This document shows positions 16,830 through 25,281 of a stretch of DNA of 64,000 bases, piece by piece. The notes under the pieces are model-generated. The model ran no database searches. It was given only the letters and a program-made list of their open reading frames with translations, and was not told the origin of the DNA. Position 1 is the first letter of the stretch. Each line of letters starts with the position of its first letter. Source of the stretch: Microbacterium trichothecenolyticum. GTDB taxonomy: Bacteria; Actinomycetota; Actinomycetes; Actinomycetales; Microbacteriaceae. The DNA is taken from positions 2,976,001 through 3,040,000 of the forward strand of contig NZ_JAUTBF010000001.1 in NCBI RefSeq assembly GCF_030818955.1. The letters are read 5' to 3'. Position numbers and translations under genes: made by a program.

Positions 16830-17462
16830 ATGCACACGTCCACGTCTGCCCGCACGGCCCCCGCCGTCGCCGCCAACGACCGCTTCCGGTGGCGCGTCGT
16901 CGACATCGTCGTCGCCGCCGTGCTCGGTGTCGCCGTCGGCCTGGTGTTCTGGGGCTGGAACACCGTCGGCGGTCTATGGTTCGTCGCGATGGACGGCCTC
17001 ACCCCGGGCCTGGGCGGCATCGCCGTCGGGATCTGGCTGATCGGCGGCGTCATCGGCGGGCTCGTGATCCGCAAGCCCGGCGCGGCACTGCTGGTCGAGC
17101 TGATCGCGGCGATCGTGTCGGCCCTCATCGGCAACGTGTGGGGCATCACCACGGTCTTCTCGGGTCTCGCGCAGGGCCTCGGCGCGGAGCTGATCTTCCT
17201 CGCGTTCCTCTACCTGCGCTTCACGCTGCCCGTCGCGATGCTCGCCGGTGTCGGCGCGGGTGTGGGCGCGTGGGTGCTCGAGCTCTTCCTCACGCCCAAC
17301 CTCGCGAAGTCGCTCGAGTTCAACCTCATCTACCTCGGCACCCTCGCCGTCTCGGGCGCGCTGCTGGCGGGCCTCGTGGGCTGGCTGCTCGTGCGGGCAC
17401 TGGCCGCCACGGGGGCGCTCAGCCGCTTCGCCGCGGGGCGGGAAGCGCGCCGCGACATCTGA
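16830..17462 (+). CDS. ykoE: YkoE family thiamin/HMP ECF transporter S component
   Basis: Substrate-binding membrane subunit of a thiamine-related ECF transporter. It has 210 residues with about six hydrophobic segments (WRVVDIVVAAVLGVAVGLVFWGW, GGIAVGIWLIGGVIGGLVI, VELIAAIVSALIGNVWGI). YkoE in Bacillus imports the HMP moiety. The start ATG at 16830 follows GGGAGGAGAAGAA; an in-frame upstream start would fall inside the riboswitch. It overlaps ykoD by one base (TGATG). The set complements the thiM-thiE-thiD/tenA salvage operon 5 kb away. Confidence 0.94.
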   Translation: MHTSTSARTAPAVAANDRFRWRVVDIVVAAVLGVAVGLVFWGWNTVGGLWFVAMDGLTPGLGGIAVGIWLIGGVIGGLVIRKPGAALLVELIAAIVSALIGNVWGITTVFSGLAQGLGAELIFLAFLYLRFTLPVAMLAGVGAGVGAWVLELFLTPNLAKSLEFNLIYLGTLAVSGALLAGLVGWLLVRALAATGALSRFAAGREARRDI

Positions 17463-18910
17463 TGGCGGCCCCCGCGCGGGTCGACGTCGAAGGGTGGGGA
17501 TGGCGCTACGCCGGTCGCAAGCTCCCCGCCACGCGTGACGTCGACCTGATCATCGAGCCGGGCGAGCGCGTGCTGCTGCTCGGCGCCTCGGGAGCCGGCA
17601 AGTCGACGCTGCTGGCGGGCATCGCCGGTCTCCTCGGCGGCAGCGACGAGGGCGAGCGCACGGGCCGCATCCTCGTCGACGGTGTGCCGCCGGAGTCCCA
17701 GCGGGGACGGATCGGTCTCGTGCTGCAGGACCCCGAGTCGGGTGTCGTGCTGTCGAAGGTCGGCGACGACGTCGCCTTCGGCTGCGAGAACCTCGGCGTG
17801 CCCGCGGTCGAGATCCCGTTCCGCGTGGCCGAGGCGGTGGCATCCGTGGGGCTGAGCGTGCCCCTCGACCGTCCGACCGCGGCGCTGTCGGGCGGGCAGA
17901 AGCAACGGCTCGCGCTGGCCGGGGTGCTCGCGATGCGCCCGGGTCTGCTGCTGCTCGACGAGCCCACCGCCAACCTCGACCCCGACGGTGTGGACGAGGT
18001 GCGCGCGGCCGTCGAGCACGTCGCCCGCACCGACGGGACGACGATCGTGCTGATCGAGCACCGCACCGCGGTGTGGGTCGATCTGATGACGCGCGTGGTC
18101 GTGCTCGCTCCGGGCGGGGGGATCCTGGCCGACGGCCCGCCCGCGCGCGTGTTCGCCGAGCACGGCGACGCGCTGGCGGCGGCGGGGGTGTGGGTGCCGG
18201 GGCGTCCGGTCGGACTCCCCGTGCTCGCGCCGGCCGAGACGTCGGATGCCGTGCTCTCGGCCGCGGCGCTGTCGATCGGGCGCGACCGGCGTCAGCTCGT
18301 CGCGTCGGGACTCGACGTCTCGGTTCCGCGCGGAGCCGCAACGGTGGTGACCGGGCCGAACGGCGCCGGCAAGTCGACGCTCGCGCTGACTCTGGCTGGC
18401 CTGCTGCCGGAGTTGTCGGGCGAGGTCGTCGCGGCCCCCTCCCTCGCGGCACGCGGCGTACGGCGCCCCTCGCGTTGGCGCTCGACCGAACTGCTCACCC
18501 GCATCGGCACGGTCTTCCAGGAACCCGAGCACCAGTTCCTCGCCTCGACCCTGCGCGACGAGCTCGCCGTCGGCCCGCGCGCCTTACGGATGCCGGCGGC
18601 CCAGGTCGACGCGATCGTCGACGATCTGTTGGAGCGGTTGGATCTGGCATCCCTCGCCCTCGCGAACCCCTTCACGCTGTCGGGCGGGCAGAAGCGCCGC
18701 CTGTCGGTCGCGACGGTGCTCGCGGCTTCACCCGAGGTGGTCGTGCTCGACGAGCCGACGTTCGGACAGGACCGGCGCGGTTGGAGCGAACTCGTGGCGC
18801 TGCTGCAGCGCGAGATCGAGCGGGGACGCACCGTCGTGGCCGTCACCCACGACGCGGATGTGGTGAGGCACCTTGGACAGCACCGGATCGTGCTCGGAGA
18901 CGCGGCATGA
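17462..18910 (+). CDS. ykoD: YkoD-type duplicated ABC ATPase of ECF transporter
   Basis: 482 residues with two complete ATPase domains in one chain. Domain 1 (about 1-240): GASGAGKSTLL, ALSGGQKQRLALAG, LLLLDEPTANLDPDG. Domain 2 (about 260-482): GPNGAGKSTLALTLAG, TLSGGQKRRLSVATVL, VVVLDEPTFGQDRRG. Such fusions provide both EcfA subunits of the thiamine ECF system. The Q-loop residues (VLQDPESG, VFQEPEHQF) are intact in both halves, so both sites should hydrolyse ATP. The start overlaps the ykoE stop. The next gene provides EcfT. Confidence 0.95.
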   Translation: MAAPARVDVEGWGWRYAGRKLPATRDVDLIIEPGERVLLLGASGAGKSTLLAGIAGLLGGSDEGERTGRILVDGVPPESQRGRIGLVLQDPESGVVLSKVGDDVAFGCENLGVPAVEIPFRVAEAVASVGLSVPLDRPTAALSGGQKQRLALAGVLAMRPGLLLLDEPTANLDPDGVDEVRAAVEHVARTDGTTIVLIEHRTAVWVDLMTRVVVLAPGGGILADGPPARVFAEHGDALAAAGVWVPGRPVGLPVLAPAETSDAVLSAAALSIGRDRRQLVASGLDVSVPRGAATVVTGPNGAGKSTLALTLAGLLPELSGEVVAAPSLAARGVRRPSRWRSTELLTRIGTVFQEPEHQFLASTLRDELAVGPRALRMPAAQVDAIVDDLLERLDLASLALANPFTLSGGQKRRLSVATVLAASPEVVVLDEPTFGQDRRGWSELVALLQREIERGRTVVAVTHDADVVRHLGQHRIVLGDAA

Positions 18911-18944
18911 GCGGCGTGCGTCCGGCCGTTCTCCGGAGGATGCC

Positions 18945-19730
18945 GTGACCGCGCCCGCCGCCCTCCGCACGCGGTCGGTCTGGCTCGACGGGGTGAACCC
19001 CGTAGCCAAGGTCGCGATGGTCATCGTGCTCGCGGTGCCACTGCTGATGTCGATCGACGCGGTCAGCGCCGCCACGGCGATCGCGCTGGAGCTGCTGTGC
19101 GTGCCGCTCACGGGCCTCACCTTCGCGACCGTGCTCACGCGCCTGCTGCCGGTGCTGGTGTTCGCCCCCGTCGCCGGTCTCAGCATGCTGCTGTACGCGC
19201 GCCCGGGCGGAACCGTCTACGGCACGTTCCTCTTCGCGACGGTCAGCGACAACTCGATCGCGCTGTCTTTCGCGGTGCTCCTTCGTGTCGTCGCGCTGGC
19301 GTTGCCGATGATCCTGCTGTTCGCCCGCACCGACCCCACCGAACTGGCCGACGCGCTCGCGCAGGTGGCGAAGCTTCCGAGCCGTTTCGTGCTCGGCGTT
19401 CTGGCCGGCGCCCGCACGGTCGGGCTCTTCGTCGACGATTGGCGCACGATGACGCTCGCCCGCCGCGCCCGTGGCCTCGGTGATCGGGGTGCGGTGCGCC
19501 GGTTTCTCTCGATGGCGTTCGTGCTGCTCGTTTTCGCGGTGCGCCGGGGCACGAAGCTCGCCACCGCGATGGAGGCGCGTGGCTTCGGCGCGGGCATCGA
19601 ACGTACGTGGGCGCGTCGGTCGACGCTGTCGGCTCGGGATGCCGTGGCCGTCGGCGGCGCGGTGCTGCTGATGGCCGTGGCTCTGGGGGCGGCGGTGGCG
19701 ACGGGCGCGTTCCGCGTCGTCGGGTCGTAG
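18945..19730 (+). CDS. ykoC: YkoC-type EcfT transmembrane subunit
   Basis: The coupling membrane subunit (EcfT) of the thiamine ECF transporter, 261 residues from the GTG at 18945, which has GGAGGA just upstream. It has five to six hydrophobic segments and the cytoplasmic ARRARGLGDRGAVRRF and AMEARGFGAG helices, whose Ala-Arg-Gly motifs dock onto the ATPases. It ends in a TAG and is followed by a strong inverted repeat. Longer upstream starts would overlap ykoD without a ribosome site. Confidence 0.92.
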   Translation: MTAPAALRTRSVWLDGVNPVAKVAMVIVLAVPLLMSIDAVSAATAIALELLCVPLTGLTFATVLTRLLPVLVFAPVAGLSMLLYARPGGTVYGTFLFATVSDNSIALSFAVLLRVVALALPMILLFARTDPTELADALAQVAKLPSRFVLGVLAGARTVGLFVDDWRTMTLARRARGLGDRGAVRRFLSMAFVLLVFAVRRGTKLATAMEARGFGAGIERTWARRSTLSARDAVAVGGAVLLMAVALGAAVATGAFRVVGS

Positions 19731-19745
19731 GGCAACCGGCCCCCG

Positions 19746-19807
19746 GTTGAGTGTCCACGACACGCCGCTCCACGGCATCCCGGTGCGGCGTGTCGTGGAC
19801 ACTCAAC
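19746..19807. repeat. perfect 23-bp inverted repeat, family GTTGAGTGTCCA, copy 1
   Basis: Arms 19746-19768 and 19785-19807 are perfect reverse complements with a 16-base loop. Each arm starts GTTGAGTGTCCA, has one base (C here), then GACACGCCGC. A near-identical element is at 31964-32025. It lies just after ykoC and could end its transcript, although no T-run follows. Confidence 0.95.
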
Positions 19808-19957
19808 GGGGGGCGGCGTTTGGCGGATGAGGCGCTGACGGGCGGGTGCCGACGGGTGCGGGCGGGTGGGATGCGGGAACGGTCAACCGGTCGAGGGTTT
19901 GCGCAAGACGGGCATCGGCCTCGCGAGACACCGGGCACAATGAGGGCCGGGGGTTGC

Positions 19958-20923
19958 ATGGATGTCTCAACGGGTCTTCTCGGGGTCTGTATAGCGGTCA
20001 CCGCCGCCGTGCTGGCGGTGGCGATGCCGCGCGTCGGTACTCCCGCGGCGATGAACCTCTTCCTGCGCTTCGCCGCGGTCGGCGGTGTCTGCGCCGTGGG
20101 GTCGAGTGCGATGTACCTCATCTTTGTCGCCGGTGCCGGCATCACCAGCCTCGTCATGGGCGATGTGGCCATGGTGCTGGCTCCCGCCGTGCTGTTCGTC
20201 GCGATCATCGTCCTCAGTGGCGGGCACGCTCTGCTCCCCTCGGTCGCCGCGGTCGTGCTGGCCGTCGGGGTGGCCGTGGTCACCGCAACGGTTCCGCTAC
20301 CGGCATCGTCGGCGGTGAAGACCCTCGCTCTCGCGCTGGCGTGCGGTGCCACCGCGTGGGCGGCGGAGCGCGCGGGAGCGGGATCGTCGGGGCCCCTCAG
20401 GCTCATCTCGGTGACCACCGCGCTCTTCGCCGCGTACTGCGTGGTCCGCGTGACCGTGGGTTTCAGCGCGGGGTGGGAATCGCCGGTGTTCGTCGCCGGG
20501 TTCTCCTTCATCCCCACCACGGTGCTGGGCGGCGTGGGTGTCATGTTGATCGGCGCCGCCGTGGTGCGTCTGCGTTTCGGCCAGGTGCGCGACAGCGCGC
20601 CCGAGCAGTGCCCCGTGGGATCGTCGGTCGTGCTCGGGGATTGGGACCTGGCATCCGCCGCGTACGGTCCCGACCGCATGCGCGCCCTCGTCACCGAGTT
20701 GCGCTCGGCGGGGCGGGAGCTGAACCCGGACGCCGTCGACATTCCTCGCGGCATCGAGGTGTCCGTGCCCGACGCGTACGCGAAGCTCGGGGAGCGACTG
20801 CGTTCGGTCTACGGGTGGGAGCCCGAGCAGACGATCCTGCTGGTCGACGGTGCCGGAGCGACGGCGGCCACCCCGACCGTACCTCCGCCTCGCCGCCGCA
20901 GGCGGGGCTCGTCGCGGTTCTGA
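19958..20923 (+). CDS. hypothetical polytopic membrane protein
   Basis: 321 residues from the ATG at 19958. Seven or so hydrophobic segments occupy residues 1-215 (GLLGVCIAVTAAVLAVAMP, MVLAPAVLFVAIIVLSGG, PSVAAVVLAVGVAVVTATV, FIPTTVLGGVGVMLIGAAVV). The last 100 residues are soluble and contain SSVVLGDWDLASAAYGPDRMRALVTELRSAGRELNP and a basic end (PPPRRRRRGSSRF). I do not recognise the family. It lies alone between the ykoC palindrome and an SDR gene. The ATG at 19940 is an alternative start. Confidence 0.75.
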   Translation: MDVSTGLLGVCIAVTAAVLAVAMPRVGTPAAMNLFLRFAAVGGVCAVGSSAMYLIFVAGAGITSLVMGDVAMVLAPAVLFVAIIVLSGGHALLPSVAAVVLAVGVAVVTATVPLPASSAVKTLALALACGATAWAAERAGAGSSGPLRLISVTTALFAAYCVVRVTVGFSAGWESPVFVAGFSFIPTTVLGGVGVMLIGAAVVRLRFGQVRDSAPEQCPVGSSVVLGDWDLASAAYGPDRMRALVTELRSAGRELNPDAVDIPRGIEVSVPDAYAKLGERLRSVYGWEPEQTILLVDGAGATAATPTVPPPRRRRRGSSRF

Positions 20924-20968
20924 GTCTCGGATAAGGTGGCACTGAGTTTCAGGTTCGAGGGAGAATGC

Positions 20969-21730
20969 ATGGACATCAGAGGAGCCTCCGCCCTCGTGAC
21001 GGGCGGTGCATCGGGACTCGGGCTGGCCGCGGCGCACCGACTGACCGAAGCCGGGGCGCGGGTCACGATCGTCGACCTGCCCACCTCGCCGGGCGAGACC
21101 GTCGCCGCGGAGCTCGGCGGCTCGTTCGCTCCCGCCGATGTGACCGATGCCGCCGCGGTCGCCGCCGCAGCCGCACTCGCCGCGTCGGCCGGACCCCTGC
21201 GCGTCGTCGTCAATTGCGCGGGGATCGCGCCCCCGGCGAAGGTTCTCGACCGCGACGGCGCGCCGTCTGCGCTCGGCGATTTCGAGCGCGTCATCCGCGT
21301 CAACCTCGTCGGCACGTACAACGTCATCGCCCAGGCGTCGGCGGTGATGGCGAAGGCCGACCCGGTCGAGGGCGGTGACCGCGGCGTCATCGTGAACACG
21401 GCCAGCGTCGCGGCCTTCGACGGGCAGATCGGGCAGCCCGCCTACTCCGCCAGCAAGGGCGGCGTCCACGCGATGACGCTGCCGATCGCGCGCGAGCTCG
21501 CGCGCCACGGCATCCGGGTGGTCACGATCGCCCCGGGCATCATGGAGACGCCGATGCTGAAGGGGCTGCCGCACGCGGCGCAGGACTCTCTCGGCCAGCA
21601 GGTGCCATATCCCTCGCGCCTCGGTGCCCCCGATGAGTACGCCCGTCTTGTGCTCGCGATCGTCGACAACGGCTATCTGAACGGCGAGACGATCCGCCTC
21701 GACGGCGCGATCCGGATGGCCCCGAAATGA
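20969..21730 (+). CDS. SDR, 3-hydroxyacyl-CoA dehydrogenase type 2-like
   Basis: 253-residue SDR with a perfect cofactor motif [15 protein letters not shown], the NNAG-type site as [12 protein letters not shown], and catalytic Ser and YSASK ([23 protein letters not shown]). The [13 protein letters not shown] segment after it is characteristic of HSD17B10-like 3-hydroxyacyl-CoA dehydrogenases, which act on short branched acyl-CoAs. It overlaps the next enoyl-CoA hydratase gene by ATGA, so the two likely catalyse successive steps of acyl-CoA oxidation. Start ATG at 20969 with GAGGGAGA upstream. Confidence 0.9.
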   Translation: MDIRGASALVTGGASGLGLAAAHRLTEAGARVTIVDLPTSPGETVAAELGGSFAPADVTDAAAVAAAAALAASAGPLRVVVNCAGIAPPAKVLDRDGAPSALGDFERVIRVNLVGTYNVIAQASAVMAKADPVEGGDRGVIVNTASVAAFDGQIGQPAYSASKGGVHAMTLPIARELARHGIRVVTIAPGIMETPMLKGLPHAAQDSLGQQVPYPSRLGAPDEYARLVLAIVDNGYLNGETIRLDGAIRMAPK

Positions 21731-22503
21731 CCGACGGCATCCTGCTCCAGGTGGAGAACGGGCTCGCCCGCATCACTCTCGACCGCCCCGCCTCACTCAA
21801 TACGATGAACTTTCCGATGGCAGCGCGCTGGCGCGAGGTCGCCCACGAGGTCACCTCCGATACCGCGGTGGGCGCGGTCATCCTGGATGCCAACGGTCCC
21901 GCCTTCTGCGCGGGCGGTGACGTCGTGGCCATGGCGACGAGCGGATCGTCGGGCGCGGAGGTGACCGCGACCGCCGAGGCGATCCACGACGGCATCCGCA
22001 CCTTCGCCGAGGCGCCGCTGCCGATGGTCGCGGCCGTCCGGGGTGCCGTCGCGGGCGGGGGACTCGGCCTCATGCTCACCGCCGACTACGTCGTGGCGAG
22101 CGAGAACGCGCGGTTCGTCAGCCGGTACGCGAACATCGGGCTCACCCCCGATCTCGGCGTCTCGACGCTGCTGCCCGCAGCGATCGGACAGCGGCGTGCG
22201 CTGCAACTGCTGCTGCAGGACCGGATGCTCTCGGCCACCGAGGCGCTGGAATGGGGGCTGGTCGCCGAGGTCGTGGCATCCGGAGAGCTGGTTCCACGGG
22301 TGGAGGAGATCGCGCGCTTCTGGCTGGACGGGGCGACAGCGGCGTTCGGGCAGGCGACGCGTCTGGTGCGAGCGGGAGCCGGGCGGACGTTCGCCGAGAA
22401 CCTCGCCGACGAGGCCGCCACGATCGGCGCCGCCTTCGACACCCCCGAGGCGAAGGCGCGCGTCGCGGCCTTCGCCGCCGCCTCTGCGAAAGGACGCTCA
22501 TGA
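21727..22503 (+). CDS. enoyl-CoA hydratase/isomerase family protein
   Basis: 258-residue crotonase. Motifs: [26 protein letters not shown] (oxyanion hole), [19 protein letters not shown] and [24 protein letters not shown]. The first catalytic Glu position (GGGCE in hydratases) is Gly-Leu here and the second is Asp (TPDLG), so this is more like an isomerase or another crotonase activity than a classical hydratase. It overlaps its neighbours by 4 bp on both sides, forming a three-gene unit of SDR, crotonase and SDR. Confidence 0.88.
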   Translation: MTDGILLQVENGLARITLDRPASLNTMNFPMAARWREVAHEVTSDTAVGAVILDANGPAFCAGGDVVAMATSGSSGAEVTATAEAIHDGIRTFAEAPLPMVAAVRGAVAGGGLGLMLTADYVVASENARFVSRYANIGLTPDLGVSTLLPAAIGQRRALQLLLQDRMLSATEALEWGLVAEVVASGELVPRVEEIARFWLDGATAAFGQATRLVRAGAGRTFAENLADEAATIGAAFDTPEAKARVAAFAAASAKGRS

Positions 22504-23330
22504 CGCTCTCGGGAAAGACCATTCTCCTGTCGGGCGGCAGCCGCGGCATCGGCCTGGCGATCGCCCTGCGCGCCGCGCGCGACGGCGCCAACATCGCGCT
22601 GCTGGCCAAGACCGACACCCCGCACCCGAAGCTCGAGGGCACGGTGCACACCGCGGCCGAGGCGATCCGGGCGGCGGGCGGGCAGGCGCTGCCCATCGTC
22701 GGCGACGTGCGCGACGAGGCATCCATCACCGAGGCGGTCACGCGGACGGTGGGGGAGTTCGGCGGCATCGACGTCGTCGTCAACAACGCCAGCGTCATCG
22801 ACCTGTCGGGCTCGCTCGATCTCGCGACGAAGAAGTACGACCTCATGCAGGATGTCAACGTGCGCGGCACGTTCCTGCTCTCGCGCGCGGCCGTGCCGCA
22901 ACTGCGGGAGGCCGCGAACCCGCACATCCTGTCGCTCTCGCCCCCGCTGAACGTCACGCCGAAGTGGCTCGGCGCGCACACCGGGTACAGCCTCGCGAAG
23001 TTCGGCATGACGATGGCGACGCTGGGGCTTGCGTCGGAGTTCGCCTCGGACGGGATCGCGGCGAACACGCTGTGGCCGCGCACGACGATCGCCACCGCGG
23101 CGGTGCAGAACGTCATCGGCGGCGACCGGCTCATGGCGGTCTCGCGCACGCCCGAGATCTACGCGGATGCCGCCTATGAGGTGCTGTGTGCGCCCTCGCG
23201 CGAGCTGACCGGCCAGACGCTCATCGTCGAGGAGGTGCTCGGGCGCGCGGGCGTGACCGACTTCTCGGGCTATGCCGCGGTGCCCGGGACGCCGGACGAG
23301 GCGTTGTACCCCGACGTCTTCCTCGACTGA
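22500..23330 (+). CDS. SDR oxidoreductase, HSDL2-like
   Basis: 276-residue SDR whose N-terminus TILLSGGSRGIGLAIALRAARDGANIALLAKTD fits the hydroxysteroid dehydrogenase-like 2 group (SGGSRGIG, then AKT). It has VVNNASVIDLSG, HILSLSPPLNVTPKWLGAHTGYSLAKFGM with catalytic Tyr-x3-Lys, and NTLWPRTTIATAAVQN, all typical of that subgroup. The physiological substrate of HSDL2-type enzymes is poorly defined; a fatty acyl role is assumed. It is the last gene of the operon; a palindromic repeat follows 38 bp after the stop. Confidence 0.9.
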   Translation: MTLSGKTILLSGGSRGIGLAIALRAARDGANIALLAKTDTPHPKLEGTVHTAAEAIRAAGGQALPIVGDVRDEASITEAVTRTVGEFGGIDVVVNNASVIDLSGSLDLATKKYDLMQDVNVRGTFLLSRAAVPQLREAANPHILSLSPPLNVTPKWLGAHTGYSLAKFGMTMATLGLASEFASDGIAANTLWPRTTIATAAVQNVIGGDRLMAVSRTPEIYADAAYEVLCAPSRELTGQTLIVEEVLGRAGVTDFSGYAAVPGTPDEALYPDVFLD

Positions 23331-23367
23331 GGCGCGGCCGCGGGTGCGGCGCGGGGGCGCCACTCAC

Positions 23368-23434
23368 GCATAAACGCGATCCACGCACAGAAACGCGGTT
23401 TCCTCGCGTTTATGCGCGCGGATCGCGTTTATGC
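23368..23434. repeat. inverted repeat with three copies of GCATAAACGCG
   Basis: Arms GCATAAACGCGATCC (23368-23382) and GGATCGCGTTTATGC (23420-23434) are perfect. A further CGCGTTTATGC lies between them at about 23405. So one 11-mer appears three times, once on one strand and twice on the other. It follows the three-gene SDR/crotonase operon. Confidence 0.9.
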
Positions 23435-23498
23435 ATGGGGCGCGATCTCCGCTGCCGTCGTTCGCGCCCTCGAAGGAGCGCGAGAACGACGTGCTCTG

Positions 23499-23869
23499 GT
23501 GATGCCGGCCGAGGGGAGAGACCAGGGGCGTTCCGGACGCGGGATCGGGGATCACGACGGCGTCGATGCCGAAGACCTCGCGCACCAGGTTCTCATCGAC
23601 GATGTCCGAGGGGGCGCCGGCGGCCACGATGCGGCCGCCGGCGCGATCAGACCGCTCGTGCCGGTGACCGCCCACGACGACCCGCCCAGACTGCCCACCA
23701 GCCGCGTGTACGCCACGCTGACGTCGCGGATCTCTGCGCGTGTCAGCACGGTTCTGGTCAGCGCGGTCGCGAAAGCCGAGACCTCGACGCCGACGAGGAT
23801 GAGCCGCATCCCGTGCAGACGGCGATTCCAGGCCAGGATGCCGATGATGACGGCGGCGACGAGGCGGCC
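23499..23869 (-). pseudogene. remnant of a FecCD-type siderophore ABC transporter (permease fragment plus ATPase tail)
   Basis: Two fragments of neighbouring genes are stuck together in different frames. 23660-23869 encodes LVAAVIIGILAWNRRLHGMR, LILVGVEVSAFATALTR and VLTRAEIRDVSVAYTRLVGSL, matching the middle of FecCD permeases (LHGxRLxLxGIxxS, LTRAEIRDAxxAYxWLVGSL). 23499-23639 encodes GRIVAAGAPSDIVDENLV and REVFGIDAVVIPDPASGTP, the C-terminal end of the partner FepC-type ATPase. The permease-then-ATPase order is that of the usual operon, so one internal deletion plus further decay explains the arrangement. It cannot make a working transporter. No other part of the system lies in the window. 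Confidence 0.8.
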
Positions 23870-24011
23870 GCGGGGAGGGAAGGGGAGTGGTGCGCATGAA
23901 CATCCTGAGCGAGAACCGACGACCGGTGATGCGGTCTTCACTGAGGTAGCGCTGACCAAAGACGAAGACGCCTGCGCGCGGCTCTCCTCCGTCGAGACGC
24001 CGGGGCACGCC

Positions 24012-24848
24012 TCAGATCAGCCCCAGATCCGCGAAAGCGTTGTGCACGCCGTCGTCCAGTACGGCGGTCGTGACCCGGCCGGCGAGGCGCTGCAGCTCGG
24101 GCACGGCGTTGCCCATCGCGACGGGGGTGCCGACGACCTCGAACATCTCGACGTCGTTCCAGCTGTCGCCGATGCCGATGGCATCCGTCGCCGACAGGCC
24201 CAGCGCGGCGAGCACCTCGAGGATCGCCGAGCCCTTCGTGACACCCGCCGGGCCGATCTCTCCGTTCGAGCCGCCGGGGAGCGGGATCGACCCCGGGATG
24301 ACGTGGAAGCCGGCCCCGAGTTCGGTCGCCGCGTGCGAGACGGTGTCGATCGACGGGCTGATGAAAACCGCCTTGGCGACGCGGTCGCGGTCGACTTCGT
24401 CGAGCGGGCGAGTGCGGGGTGCGGGCGTCACCGGCGGCTTCGCGGGCGTCCCGTGCGCGGCGAGTTCGGCCGCGCGGGTGCGGAGGAAGGAGCTCATCCG
24501 CTCGTGGGCGCCGGCGCTGGCGAACACCGCTTCGTGCGTCTGAAGGAAGTAGTGGATGCCGTGGGCCTCGAAGTACCGCTCGAGAACGTCGAGGTGGGCG
24601 CGCGGCATGGGGTGCTCGGCGATGAGCTCGTCGCCGCGAGTGATGAAGGCGCCGCCATTGCTGATCGCGCCGTCGAAGCCGATCGCCTTCACGTCGGGGT
24701 GGATGTCGCCCTCGGCGCGGCCCGTGCACAGCCACACGAGGTGGCCGTTCGCGCGAGCGCGACGGATCGCGGTCGCCGTTGTGGGGGCGATCACCGAGCC
24801 GTGCTCGAGGATCGTGCCGTCGACGTCGAGGAAGGCGATGCGGGTCAT
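24012..24848 (-). CDS. Cof-type HAD-IIB family phosphatase
   Basis: 278-residue sugar-phosphate or phosphosugar phosphatase of the Cof family. Motif I AFLDVDGTIL with catalytic Asp pair, motif II WLCTGRAEGDIHPDV, the type IIB cap in the middle (about residues 90-190), motif III Lys in VTKGSAILEVLAALG and motif IV GIGDSWNDVEMFEVVGTPVAMGNA. All catalytic residues are present. It is an intact gene between two decayed genes, a siderophore transporter remnant downstream and a GH1 remnant upstream. It may have belonged to the beta-glucoside locus. The substrate is unknown. Confidence 0.92.
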   Translation of the reverse strand: MTRIAFLDVDGTILEHGSVIAPTTATAIRRARANGHLVWLCTGRAEGDIHPDVKAIGFDGAISNGGAFITRGDELIAEHPMPRAHLDVLERYFEAHGIHYFLQTHEAVFASAGAHERMSSFLRTRAAELAAHGTPAKPPVTPAPRTRPLDEVDRDRVAKAVFISPSIDTVSHAATELGAGFHVIPGSIPLPGGSNGEIGPAGVTKGSAILEVLAALGLSATDAIGIGDSWNDVEMFEVVGTPVAMGNAVPELQRLAGRVTTAVLDDGVHNAFADLGLI

Positions 24849-24909
24849 GTGTCTCCAAAAGGGGACCGACCCGGGCCGTGGGGACTCGGGGTCGATCCGG
24901 TCGGGGGGA

Positions 24910-25069
24910 TCAGCGCGTGAGTGACGCGCCGTCGGCGCGGATGACGTCGCCGCACCCCGGGGAACGACGTCTTCCAGGAGCGCTCGGGCGTTCCGGTGCC
25001 GTCGTCGTTGCGGTCAGCGTAGATAAAACCGTATCGCTTGCTCCCTCGAGCGATGCGGGCGCTGGCGAA
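24910..25069 (-). pseudogene. 3' remnant of a GH1 6-phospho-beta-glucosidase
   Basis: The minus strand encodes GSKRYGFIYADRNDDGTGTP and ERSWKTSFPG, then after a frameshift CGDVIRADGASLTR and a stop. This is the C-terminal end of family 1 6-phospho-beta-glucosidases (KRYGFIYVDxDxxGxGTxxRxxKxSFxWYxxVIxxNGxxL). Only about the last 50 codons remain, with one frameshift near 24955. There is no trace of the catalytic domain upstream. Confidence 0.78.
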
Positions 25070-25281
25070 GAGCGAAACGATGCGGTAGCTGATGCCTTTC
25101 GCATATCGGTGACGTGGGCGACGGGTCGGGCGCCGACGACGGGTGCGGTGCACGACTCCTGCACGACGTCGGGTCTGTGCCGTGGGCGCCGCTTCGGGGG
25201 CGGATCTGCCGGAGTTGTGCGGCGCGGCGCGTATCGACGCGCCCAGCCGCGGTGCAGGCGCGCCCCGGTACCCTGGAAACC

